The translations under genes and the position numbers were made by a program. From contig CM068317.1 in NCBI GenBank assembly GCA_034766995.1, positions 15,804,255-15,868,254 of the forward strand: a stretch of 64,000 bases of DNA, in the 5' to 3' direction. This DNA comes from Acanthacorydalis orientalis. Taxonomy: Eukaryota; Arthropoda; Insecta; Megaloptera; Corydalidae. Shown piece by piece: positions 10,916 to 21,765 of the stretch (the stretch's first letter is position 1; each line of letters starts with the position of its first letter). The notes beneath the pieces are model-generated. The model saw nothing but the letters and a program-made list of their open reading frames with translations, ran no database searches and was not told the DNA's origin.

Positions 10916-12884
10916 ACTGCTCTAGAGATTTAGTTTTTCAACAGCAATATAATTGTTTGTTTGAGAGCTTTAAGCAGAGAAATTGACTTAACTTTTAGTT
11001 GATTTACCTAGAAAATAAATTTAGTTTTATACAGAAATCAGATAGGTACATACATTTTTCCAGAAAAACAAAGTATATTGAAAAGTAAGTGACTTAGTCC
11101 ATCAAAATAAAAACAAAATTATGTTTACCGACCAGCTTTGCAAAGTCATTAAACAGTACATTTTTTAATTTTTTTTCAAAGTTCTAGATTATTAAAATAT
11201 AAATAATTGTGATATAAAATAAATCATAAAATATTTTTTTTTTATTTTTTGACAGTTCACTATCACAACAAATATTATTACTATTATTTTTAACATGATG
11301 TTCTGTACATGTTCATAATATTAACTTCATATAAGAAACGTCGCATTGAAAACCCATATAACAAGCAGAAAATAGAATTAAAAAGTTTCAACTTGTTCAA
11401 TAATTAATTATTTTAAAATGTTAACAAAAAAAAAGAAAATGTTTAATCGTTATTAGACTTTATGAAAATGGTTTGTGGATAGGATAAAATTGACTGACAG
11501 TCATGAAGTAATAGAGTAAAATTGTAAATAAAAAAAATTATAACTTAAAATATAGTTAATAATGACTATATTTTGTGTTGTCATCATACAATAAAAAAGT
11601 CTCGAAACATTAATAAAAAATGAACTGAATTCGTTTTTACCATCTTCACAGATGCGTCTTTTTTCACCACTTCATCATTTATTCGATCAAAAATATTCAA
11701 TAACTTATTATTTATTGTTTTCAGTTGTTACTAACATGTATTTTGATGGCAATGCCATCATTCTAAAAGCACAAAGTTACCAAAAAATTTCAGATTTTTC
11801 AATCAAATATGTGTAGTGTAACTTGTTGTTGGGAAGATGTTGCAATTGAAATATGCAAAATAAAATAATAATTTATTGAAAATTTTTGACTGAAAAACGT
11901 TGGTGTGGTTTATGGGATGAAAAAATAATTCATGTGTAAAAATAAATTTAGTCAGTAACTGAACTGTTTTTGTGATATTATTTAATTTTATTATTTTTAA
12001 GTATAGATCTATGATACGTAGACTGATAATATCACATATAAGTACATACACTTTTTTTTCAAATAGAAATAGAGTAAAACCAGAATATACTTAACATTTT
12101 ACTTATCCCATTAAAGGTTTGAAATGTTAGAAATCATTTGTAAAGGAAAATTTTATAGGTTTTCATTTTTAAGTACAGTTGGATTTTTATTGAAATATCT
12201 AAATAAATCTCTTTATGAGTAAAAAAAAGTAATATATGCTGTCTCTAAGATATAAATTGTTTACTTAAAATAAAAAGCACCATTTGATTTTCAAATAAAT
12301 GACCAATCTCTATTAACACAAAATGAATTCTTTCATAAGTACCACAGTATTTTGTAAATATTCTACCACATTGAAGGATATTTAATTTATTCATATCTGT
12401 TTTCTTACATGTACCAATTAAAAATTTTAACAAATTTCTAATAAAAATAGTTGTTTATTCATAAATATTACAGTTTTTATTACTATCTTTATTTTATTTA
12501 TTTACATTCTAAAGTTGATAGAATTTTATCAGGAAAAAGATACATTTCTCTTAAACTACTCTTTGGAATTTTTAGAGTGAAATTATCAGTCTACAAATAT
12601 TACATTTCAAGTATACACTAAAATAAAATATGCAGTTCAGTTACTAATATATTACTTATATTATCAGTGAGTAACATTTTTAATTCATTACTTTTCATAA
12701 AAAAAAAACTTTCAATGTTATTTGATAATAAAACTAACTTATCTAATCAAAATTCATATCTCGAAATTTAAATTTAAAGTGTATTCACTCCATTGATGAA
12801 TAACTAATCCAATCTGTTATAATAAAATGTTCAGTGTTTTGAGATGACTGCTGAGAGTACACTGTATAAGCTAAGACTACATTC
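10916..12884. other. Long AT-rich stretch without recognised genes
   Basis: About 2 kb with very high A+T and homopolymer runs. Small open frames on the minus strand (11803-12051, 12245-12433) show no known motif. Confidence 0.45.
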
Positions 12885-12899
12885 TTAATCCCTTCTACT

Positions 12900-13162
12900 G
12901 ACATGACATGTCCAGCTCATCATGAGCTTTCTATGCCAATGTAGGTGATGACGAGTTGCACTCGTCAAAAATGTCCGGAAAATTTTCCAGAACAAGTCCC
13001 ACAAATCGCTAATACACAATACCCTACAAAAAGATGTCATATATGGGCTACACATAACAGTCGAAGTGAAATAAACTAGCAATGCAAACGATGCCAACTA
13101 TCATTACATTTTCCGGTGTGTTTTGATAAGTATCATATACTTCAAGGTTATTATATAGTGTG
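12900..13162 (+). pseudogene. piggyBac transposase C-terminal cysteine-rich domain, decayed
   Basis: Bases 13083-13148 read CKRCQLSLHFPVCFDKYHIL, which matches the zinc-binding cysteine-rich tail of piggyBac transposases (CxxC ... CF..YH). The preceding stretch in another frame (RCHIWATHNS) fits the first cysteine pair region. The rest of the transposase is absent or unrecognisable, so this is only a 3' remnant. TTAA ends were not located. Confidence 0.6.
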
Positions 13163-13798
13163 CATCCAAGTATACGAAAAGATAGTTGAGAATAAGTACA
13201 TAATTCCATTGTAGTATATTGTTGCCTTATATATTAGCGTTATGTTCAAATACATACTTTGTCCATTCAAATACTAGAACTGTAATTTTTTGTCAAACGT
13301 TATAAAGAAATTTCAGGATAACTTTTTTGTTTTTATTATACATATCTAATCCATAACAAAGAGCATTCAATGTAAATTTATAAAATAAATATTGCTGTTT
13401 ACCAATAACCAACTGTTTGAGCAACAAAGGTGTAAGTTTCTATGTTATCCTCTGATATATGAAACTAAGAAACATTAAATTGTATACCTGAACAATATTG
13501 CCTGCAAATAAATTGCAGTAGAAAGGGTTAATAACTACAGCAATGAATAAAAGTATATCTATCCCCCTTTTTTTCTCAACAAGTCTATTTAAATAAAATA
13601 ACCTACTTCTAGTTGTTCTTTTACAATTAAAGAAAAATATTTTTTGCACATTAACTATTGTTCATTATGGCTATAACATTTAACAAAATAATGTTTTATT
13701 TAAAGAACAAATACATTGAAAATAAGTAGAGAATAAAATAGTACATCCAACTGCAATACGAAGCAAAAATGTATGTCTACTATTTAGTGAAGTCAGCT
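13163..13798. other. AT-rich sequence without recognised genes
   Basis: Nothing supported. Confidence 0.4.
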
Positions 13799-13799
13799 T

Positions 13800-14279
13800 C
13801 ATTCTTTATAACTTCTAATATTTGGTCAGGAAACGTGGCTACAAGTTTTTCATAATTTTTCTGTGCGAAAGCGCTTCATACTTGCTGAATTTTTTCATGC
13901 AAGACTTTGTTTGTTCTACCAGGATTTGATCTTAAGTTTCTGTTAATAGATAGAGCTTCGATTTGGAAGAGATAAATACTACTGAATGATCTTTTCATGA
14001 CTGGAATGTCTTGATTCTCAAACCAATTTGTTGTGCTCTTAGCAATATGGTAAGGAACACCATTCCATTGAAAAGTATATTTAGTTTCAGACTGATAACC
14101 TCGGAGAAGATCATCTGGGCGGTCAACACGTTCGAACCATACAAGTCTCCGGGAGTGGACGGTGTCTATCCGATACTGCTGTAGAAAGGCATTGTCCTTA
14201 TTATTGTAGGCCTCGCGAAATTTAACTATGCCCTTTAACATCCTTATGAAAAACTTCATCCTATTTTGAAGAACAAATT
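13800..14279 (-). pseudogene. Decayed Tc1-like transposase, C-terminal half
   Basis: The minus strand reads YTFQWNGVPYHIAKSTTNWF then ENQDIPVMKR, matching the second-Asp block of Tc1 (FQQDNAPxHxAKSTxNWF); the catalytic Asp has become Gly in NGVP. The end (KLVATFPDQILEVIKNEA, 13800-13850) fits the Tc1 C-terminal consensus near VxxMPxRxxxVIxAxGG. The third-Asp block is degraded. The upstream part (RLVWFERVDRPDDLLRGY) is not recognised and may be foreign. Confidence 0.6.
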
Positions 14280-14889
14280 TTCAATTATCTCTAATACATG
14301 TCTAGATCCTGGACTCATCACTCCTGATTACTGAGCACCATTGTCGCATTGTCCAATTTTAATTTTCACTTGCAAATTCCAATCATTTTTTTCAGTACAA
14401 TAGTCAATAAAGAGTTTTACCGTATAAAAAATATTTATACAACTTCAAGAAAAGTGTTGATATACTACACACCTTATAAAAGTTAAATCCCAGTCTGTGT
14501 GTAGCTCCTTTACAGATATCTAGTAAAATATTATTTTTTGTTGAAGAATTCCATTCTGTTGTAGTTTCTCTCATTGTGGCAGGAAGATTATTCTTTATAA
14601 TTTTTGCAAAGAACACAATTCTGAATTATCAAATGTGGAAGCTCTCTTTCTGTTTCATTTTCAATTTTAATATTTTTTTATAATTTTGAATTAAAATCTA
14701 TAATGTTGAATGTAATAAATTATATATATATATATGTTTTAGAATTTTCACTTTTTTGTTTTACTTAAACATATTGTTTCACTTATAATTACAAATTTAA
14801 TTATGACTAATACACTTTTCCAGGAAACTAAAAAATATGCAACGCAAAAATATTCAACAAATAATAACTATTAAAATGTAATGTAATTT
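14280..14889. other. AT-rich sequence without recognised genes
   Basis: A minus-strand open frame at 14404-14616 has no recognised motif. Confidence 0.35.
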
Positions 14890-15040
14890 TTAAATTAATA
14901 TTTTGTAAGGTTTCCATTAGCATTAATTACAGCTAGAAGTCGTTTTGTCACAGATTTAACTAAATTTTGTGTTTGTTCAAGCGTTATTTTGCTCCATTCT
15001 TATAAACGCATTCTTTTTAGCTGTTCTTAATTGGAAAATT
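14890..15040 (-). pseudogene. Tc1-like transposase C-terminus fragment
   Basis: On the minus strand the reading ends SVTKRLLAVINANGN-like (with stops), the usual last 30 residues of a Tc1 transposase. It lies tail-out next to the plus-strand Tc1 fragment that follows, so two different Tc1 pieces meet here in opposite orientation. Confidence 0.45.
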
Positions 15041-15044
15041 AATT

Positions 15045-15482
15045 ATGAAACGTCACGAAGAAAATAAAACACTAATTGTAAGTGAAATTGGGGAAATTGT
15101 GGGAATTAGCTGTTATAAGACGAAAAAAAAAACTAGAAAATAAAATTCGTATCGGTTGACCAAGGAAAACAACACCCAAATAAGAAAAATTCTGCATGAA
15201 GTGAACCAATATTCCAGAATTAGTGCTCCAATGCTAGCTGCAGTTATCAATAGCATTAGTAACAATTATGTAAGTGTTGATACAATAATAACGATTCGCC
15301 GAGCCGTTTATCGAGCTCAAGTTGCTAGAAGAAAACCAGCATTAAGTAAATTAAATAGGAAAAAAGGTATGGAGTTTGAAAAAAAGTACTTAAATGTGAT
15401 TCCAAATTTTTGGGATAACGTAATTTTCTCCAACGAGAATAAGTTCAATATTTTTGAGTCGAATGGTCATATTCTAGTATGA
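15045..15482 (+). pseudogene. Tc1-like transposase, N-terminal half, cut off by a microsatellite
   Basis: Reads MKRHEENKTLIVSEIGEIVG, then after a frame change at about 15150 an open stretch with RISAPMLAAVINSI, VARRKPALSKLNRKKG, FEKKYLNV and FWDNVIFSNENKFNIF. This is the Tc1 HTH-to-first-Asp region. The canonical FSDESKFNIF is FSNENKFNIF here: the catalytic Asp is Asn. The frame stops at 15480-15482 just before a 225-bp TA microsatellite; the second half is missing. Confidence 0.8.
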
Positions 15483-15490
15483 AGAAAAGC

Positions 15491-15718
<228 letters not shown>

Positions 15719-16249
15719 AAATTAGCACTCAATCATACTTCAAATATTCTAACTAAACAATTCACAAGAATTCCCCCTAGACAAAGTAAAAATAACTGCT
15801 TCAAAAACCACAATCGATGCTCTTAAATAGTGTGATAAGGCTTTTCACTGAAATATATTTATTTTATTTGAAAAATCATAGTTCTTTTTGAATGAAACAC
15901 CGGTGAGAGATATTGTTTATATTGTGTAAAAAACGTAAATACATATATCAAAAACACAATGGAGTAAAACCAATTAAATAAATTTACTTTTGAACACATC
16001 AGGAAATTGAATATCTACATTTAATCTAAAATGAACTTCAAAGAAGCCAAGAAAATAAGACTTAGTTATTTAGTTACAAATTTATTTTTGAATGCTTAAG
16101 TAGAGTATTTTTCTGTATCATTTAATTTCACAATGCATATTTAATTTTTATTCAATTGATAGATATTTTTTTTAAACAAAATAATGTAATAATAAAATTA
16201 TATTAATGTTCGAAAACATGTGTTTGCATCAAAATACTGGGCATTTCAA
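15719..16249. other. AT-rich sequence without recognised genes
   Basis: Nothing supported. Confidence 0.4.
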
Positions 16250-16918
16250 TCTTGTTACAATATTCAAAGTGCGGATTAAAAATACCGGGCGCGGGCCTGT
16301 CTGATATACAAACAACAATCGCTTAGCCCATTCATAAAATTTTCAAGTTTCTAAAATTTCAAACCATTCGAGGAGACTCGAGTTGAATTGTAACTGTATC
16401 CTTCGGATATTAGTTATAAACTAAAATTTTGTTTATTTATTCATTTGATGGATGAATAAATATATAATTAACATTAAAAGACAAATCTAATGTCTTGATA
16501 TTAGTTATTTCATAATATCGATAAATGGAATATATTTTAATATAATGTATTAAAATATTATAATATATTCAACCACGTATTGCTGCGAACCTACATTCTC
16601 CTACCTAACCCAAATCAAGACGCCCTTAAAATCACAAGGATTCCCATCTAGATCAATTGACACTGCGAACCACCATGCTGCAACAAAATATTCAAATGCT
16701 TCTCAACAAAAAGCAAAGTCATTAAAAATTAGTTAACGTTAAAATTAACAAATAGTTTTCATTTTTTCAAATTAAGAAGTAAATACATTTTTCAGTATAT
16801 CTAATTGAAGTTTCTCGAATACGGCCTTATTTGATTACAGCTATAGATAAAAGACTGTGATTACAGCTAAATAAATGCTGACTTCCAACATGAAAAGGTT
16901 CCCCACCACTGTACTAAA
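16250..16918 (+). mobile_element. hAT element 3' remnant (GTF2IRD2/ZBED-like lineage)
   Basis: The reading CEPTFSYLTQIKTPLKS near 16588 and ATKYSNASQQKAKSLKIS near 16680 fits the C-terminal dimerisation region of this hAT lineage (CE..FS.M..IKSK..). The segment ends near 16918 with AAAAGGTTCCCCACCACTG, like the GGTTGCCCACCCCTG end of many insect hAT elements. The rest of the transposase is lost. Confidence 0.45.
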
Positions 16919-17347
16919 CTGTCCACTGTGTATTAAATAATTTTATTTTATGTTAAGTACGTGACCAGAAGGAACACGTGGGAATGTGATGTCATTAATA
17001 TTTTCTATGAAATACGGTTCGACTTCATGCCTAGTATTTCTGTGAACTCATTGTTTAGAAATTACAGATTCAATCATATCTAACGGTATATGACAAACAA
17101 TAATAGGAAATACAATGTTCATGAATAATTAAGTATGCATATCAGAAATTTATTACAAATTTCAGGTAAAAGAAAATAGAAGTATTGAAAATATATCAAG
17201 AACATAAATGTCATCTACAGTCAGTCACAAAAGTATCCGGCCACTATACTTCATATGTTTTATGTAATAAGTTAACGATAGAGAAAAAAATATTTAAAAA
17301 TATGTTTGATACAGTTTATTACTGTACTTTGAACTGTAATATTTACA

Positions 17348-17349
<2 letters not shown>

Positions 17350-17437
<88 letters not shown>
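17350..17437. repeat. (TA)n microsatellite in the Tc1 left arm
   Basis: About 85 bp of TA repeat; the insertion at 17438 begins exactly at its right edge, and TA repeats resume at 17728-17780. Confidence 0.9.
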
Positions 17438-17442
<5 letters not shown>

Positions 17443-17727
17443 ATGAATTGCAGGCGTATAAATTAACAGAACAAATTCATTAACATGAAGACAATTTATT
17501 AAATATTTAGTATCTACATAACCGAGAACAGATCGAGTAAATATCACGTTGATGCCAGACATCAGCACGACAGTGTATCATAGTTTTATCTTATCAAGAT
17601 AACCATAGCTAGCAATTCTAACAACATAGTCTTTGTCTATGGTAGCCACTAAGTAAAAAAAAACACGAGGCAGCGTTATTAACTGTTAACATATTGTAAA
17701 AGAACATTTAAATGTTTTACTTCAACA
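17438..17727 (-). mobile_element. Probable solo LTR (copia-type)
   Basis: A 290-bp segment starting TGTTGA and ending TCAACA (reciprocal TG...CA ends), interrupting the TA repeat of the Tc1 left arm. The equivalent place in the right arm (19160-19199) has an uninterrupted TA tract, which acts as an empty site. Read on the minus strand it begins TGTTGAAGTAAA, the same 12 bases that start the putative copia 3' LTR at 58135, and contains AATAAA. The flanking 5-bp duplication cannot be judged inside TA repeats. Confidence 0.6.
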
Positions 17728-17732
17728 TATAC

Positions 17733-17782
<50 letters not shown>

Positions 17783-17898
17783 TATGTATACAATATGTTG
17801 AAAAAAGGTGTATTTTCAATTCAACATGCCATATTTATAGACACAAAAGTATCCGACCACTCATAATATTGTTTGAAAAAAAGTTAGAAGGATGAAAA

Positions 17899-18920
17899 CT
17901 AGTACTTGGTAAGATATCCTTTAGATTTCAGATTTGCTTTTAATCGATTGGGCATAGAATGTACGAGGTTTTTCGTTATAACTGGGCTGATTCGGTCCCA
18001 TTCTTGTTGAAGAAAGGTTTTCAATACTTCTTAACTGGTTATAGAATGATTGGTCAAAGATTTCTTCAAAACTCCCCACAAATATTCTATGGGATTCATG
18101 TCCGGTGATTGAGGAGGTATTCAGAGTTATTTTGGTACATTGTACACAATCCATTCTTTCGTTTTTCTGGCACAATGCTTAGAATCGTTGTCCTGTTGAA
18201 CTATAAATTTGTTTCCCAATTCTAACTTCTCTGCACTGGGTTTTAAATTATGCTTCAAAATGTTGATATAAGCTATCTGATCCATTTTGCCTTCAATAAA
18301 ATGAAGTATTCCTACCCCAGCTGCCGACATGCAATCCCACACCATTATGGAACCACTTCCATGTTTCACGATTGGTTAGAAATTTTCTGTACTGAATTTA
18401 GTTTCAGGTTTTCTACATGCCATTTTTCTTTTCGATGAACTAAATATTTCAAATTTACTCTCATCACTAAAAATAACAGTATCCCAAAAGTCTTGTAGTT
18501 GATTCACATGTTTTTTTGGCGAATTCACGCCTTTTTTCTCTATTCTATTTACTTATCCATGACTTCTTTCGCGAAGCTTGTCCATGATAGCCATTTTCTC
18601 TGATGATTCTACGAACTGTTTCAGAATTCCATTGTTTCCTGTACTTTTGTGCATATCCCCGCATATTTCTATGACCTTTGGATTAATTTCTACAATATTT
18701 AAAATTTGTTTTTTCCCTCGTTCACTTAATATTTTGGGTCTTCCTGATCGTTCTTTATTCACGTTGTTTATATTATCAGTCTTGAGTTTTTTGATAAAAT
18801 CTTTGACTGTACTACGTGGAATATCAGTCTCTTGGGCAATTTTGCGTTGTGAATATCTTTTTCATTTAGAGAAATAATGAGTTTTCTCTCTGATATATTT
18901 GTTTCACGTTTTTACGATAT
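17899..18920 (-). pseudogene. Tc1-like transposase, decayed
   Basis: The minus strand reads RKIAQETDIPRSTVKDFIKK (HTH) near 18800, KERSGRPKIL (linker) near 18740, then HGSGSIMVWDCMSAAGVG near 18350, FIVQQDNDSKHCA near 18190 with the second Asp, and PPQSPDMNPIEYLWGVLK near 18080 with the third; the end is GYLTKY and a stop at 17899-17901. Several frameshifts and stops separate these blocks. It is close to the element at 21766-23385 in design but not in sequence. Confidence 0.8.
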
Positions 18921-19152
18921 TGGAATATTAAAATACTGTAAGACAGCAAAGAAGAAGAACCAATACTACCGAGAAATTTTAATTTTATGGTAAGGTTTCA
19001 CGTTAGTATTGCAAGTGAAAATATTTGGTATTTACCGATTTATATGTCCATGAGTTTTAATTCTTGTACATGGCCGGGTATTTTTATGTGTATAAATATG
19101 GCTTGTTGAATTGAAAACACACCATTTTTCAACATATTGTGTATACAAACAT

Positions 19153-19159
<7 letters not shown>

Positions 19160-19199
<40 letters not shown>
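19160..19199. repeat. (CA)n/(TA)n microsatellite in the Tc1 right arm
   Basis: CACACA runs into about 35 bp of TA repeats. It mirrors the interrupted tract in the left arm. Confidence 0.85.
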
Positions 19200-19202
<3 letters not shown>

Positions 19203-19577
19203 TGTAAATATTATATTTTGAAATAATAAACGATATTTAACATATTTTTAAACAATTTCTTCTCTACCGTAAACTTAATTTATTACATAAAACATACTGA
19301 GTATAAAAGTAGCCGGATATTTTTGTGACTGACTGTATGTCGACCTTTACTAACGTATTGTTTAGAAAAGTGATGTAAATAAATGACGAGTTATTAGTGG
19401 ATATGGCACTATCAAATATTTTAAATCAAATTAAATTATTATTATAAATTATTAAATTATTTAAATAAAATATTTTAAAGTGTAGTCTGATACTGCGTCA
19501 TATTTTTCTAAAAAAAATTAATCATTTTTGTATTTACATTAAAAATGGTGCAATAAGGTAAAATTATGTGTATATTC

Positions 19578-21015
19578 TGCGACACTCGTATTCGTACACT
19601 TAAGTATTCATTTGAAAACTGTAAAAGTGAACATGTTAAAACTTAGAATTTCATATTAGGAGAGTTCATGAAATTTATATTTCTAGAATAGTATCGTTTT
19701 TAGTTGTTTCGTGATACGTGAAATAAATATCAGCAATCATGGGAAGAAAAGGATTCAAACCGACCATATAAACAAGAAAGTTAGTAGTTTCCTTACATGA
19801 AAACGGTAAATCTTTAAGAGAAATTAGTAAATTGGTTCAAAGAAGTCGTTCCACCGTGCAGTATATTATACAAAAGTACAAAAACGAAAGTACTGTCGAA
19901 AATAAACCTAGAAATGTAGGAAGAAAAATACTAAGTGATTGAAATGAATGTAACATTTTGAAGGAAGTAAGAAAGAATCCTTTCATTAGTGCTTATAATC
20001 TTTCTGTCACTATTGAAAATACAACCGGGAAAACGCTAGCGCACGTACATTAGTAGAGCCTTAAGTAAATCTGACTACAAGAACAAACTAGCTAGAAGAA
20101 ACCCCTTCATTAGTAGAATTAATACAAAGAAGTGTTTAGAATTTGCTAAAAGGCATATAAACAAGGATATAGAGTTTTGGAATAAAGCCATTTCCACAGA
20201 TGGAAGCAAATTTTGTCTTTTCGGTTGGGATAGAAAGAAAAAAGTATGGCGAGACCCAAATAAACGACTGGACAAAGAAAATTTGGTTCCGACGATCAAA
20301 CACGGTGGAGGATCACTTATAGTGTGGGGATATTTTTTGGCTTCTGGAGTTGGACAACTACACTTTATTAACGGAATCATGAATGTAGAAAAATATATTG
20401 ACCTTTTAAAGAACAATTTAAGAGATAGTACTGACAATTTAGGGCTAGCAGATAGATTGGGTTTTATCAAGATAATAACCCAAAACACAAATCGTTCGAT
20501 TCTCGATTTTGGCTCCTCTAAAATTATCCGCAAGTTCTAGATACACCTCCACAATCACCCGACCTCAATCCCAATGAGCATTTATGGTCAATTTTGCAGA
20601 AAAATATTCGAAAACATAAAATATGTAACATAGGGGATCAGAGGTCTGCTCTGTATCCGTATAGGAGAATATTACCTCGGAAATTACAAGAAATTTAGTT
20701 CAATATGTCTCAAATAGATTGAAAGAAGTAATAAAACAGAAATGCCTACGCTACCCCATATTAGATATAGTATTTTCAATTCATTTTCTTACAAAATATT
20801 TTTGTGTACGAATACGGCTGTCCTGTTTTTTGAAATAGTTTTTAATTTTACTTGTTAATTTTTTTTATTAGTGAATTAAAAGGATTCTTTTATAAGAAAT
20901 TAAAATTATATATAAATATAATAATTTATTAATAAAAAAATGAAATATTTTATCATTATTTGTTTTTTACTATTTCATCGGTCGATAATATTACATTACT
21001 AAAACAAATGTCATA
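19578..21015 (+). mobile_element. Tc1-like element, family B
   Basis: Left repeat ACACTCGTATTCGTACAC near 19583 pairs with GTGTACGAATACGGCTGT near 20812 inverted. A weaker outer right repeat (near 20995) lies about 185 bp further on. An inverted copy of this right arm is at 57584-57889, where the outer repeat (CCCGTATTCATACAG) is better kept. The outer left repeat was not found. Confidence 0.7.
19739..20764 (+). pseudogene. Tc1-like transposase (family B), decayed
   Basis: Begins MGRKGFKPTI at 19739, with an HTH block REISKLVQRSRSTVQYIIQK near 19820. ISTDGSKFCLF near 20190 corresponds to FTDESKFxLF, with the Glu replaced by Gly. YQDNNPKHKS near 20465 holds the second Asp and PPQSPDLNPNEHLWSIL near 20545 the third. 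The frame ends at TAG 20762-20764. Numerous stops and frame changes; dead. Confidence 0.8.
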
Positions 21016-21020
21016 ACATA
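20862..21020 (+). repeat. Tc1-B right-arm repeat, copy 1
   Basis: About 160 bp starting TTTTTATTAGTGAATTAA; it recurs as a direct copy at 21608-21765 and inverted at 57595-57745. This is the region between the inner and outer terminal repeats of family B. Confidence 0.8.
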
Positions 21021-21607
21021 GATAAAGTATCTCCTGCCAATATACAACTAGCCGCGCCCGAATACTGTTTCATTGGAATCGACGAACATGACAATTCGTA
21101 AAACATCGGAAATGATCGGGAATGGAAATGTTTAACGTGCTACTTGTCAAGACTAGCGAGGAGAGCGACGTAGCGAGGTGGTCGACACGAAACAGATTTT
21201 TTTTGTTTTATGGAAATTTTACGATGGAATTATTTTTTGTATATAGAAAGATACTTTAACTACTTCTCACTAGTTCACAGTGTTTAGTGTACCAGTAGAT
21301 CTAGTCATGTTTATTAACCCATTAACGAATACTTTTTTCTAGATCGGCCTCATAAACACACTTATTAAATGTTCCTTTGCTGCTGTAAAAAATAGAAGAA
21401 AGGACAATACTTAAAAAGGTTAATTAATACGATTTCTATTAGTTTTTGAAAAAAAACATGACGGTTATAGCCGTCATTTGTTTATCAAAATTAAAGGAAA
21501 GATGTGGTGAACAAATGTTGGCTATAGCTGTCATAACAACTGGTCAAAAATATCGCTTGCGCTAGAATAGAAATCTACCTTCAAATTAATACCACATTTA
21601 TTATTAT
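21016..21607. other. Unassigned sequence with a CpG-rich patch and paired palindromes
   Basis: 21060-21190 is unusually CpG-rich for this window. 21458-21477 is the palindrome ATGACGGTTATAGCCGTCAT, and 21509-21534 is an imperfect inverted copy of 21458-21483. No coding pattern. It may be the end of an unrecognised transposon. Confidence 0.4.
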
Positions 21608-21765
21608 TTTTTATTAGTGAATTAAACGGATTCTTTTATAAGAAATTAAAATTACATATAAATATAATAATTTATTAATAAAAAAATGAAATATTTTATC
21701 ATAATTTGTTTCTTACTATTTCTTCGGTCTATAATATTACATTACGAATACAAGTGTCATACTAT
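21608..21765 (+). repeat. Tc1-B right-arm repeat, copy 2
   Basis: About 90% like 20862-21020 by eye and directly abutting the left end of the next Tc1 element. No family B transposase lies beside this copy, so it is either a solo end or the result of a deletion. Confidence 0.8.

Larger units (their letters stand above)
17218..19335 (-). mobile_element. Tc1-like element with repeated terminal arms (2.1 kb)
   Basis: The outer ends match as inverted repeats (CAGTCAGTCACAAAAGTATC and complement), flanked by TA (17216-17217 and 19336-19337). Inner repeats of the same core occur near 17836 (CACAAAAGTATCCGACC) and near 19070 inverted, so each end has two copies, the IR/DR arrangement. The two arms are largely reverse complements, including TA microsatellites at matching positions, except that the left arm carries the extra 290 bp at 17438-17727. 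The minus-strand transposase between the arms is decayed. Confidence 0.85.
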
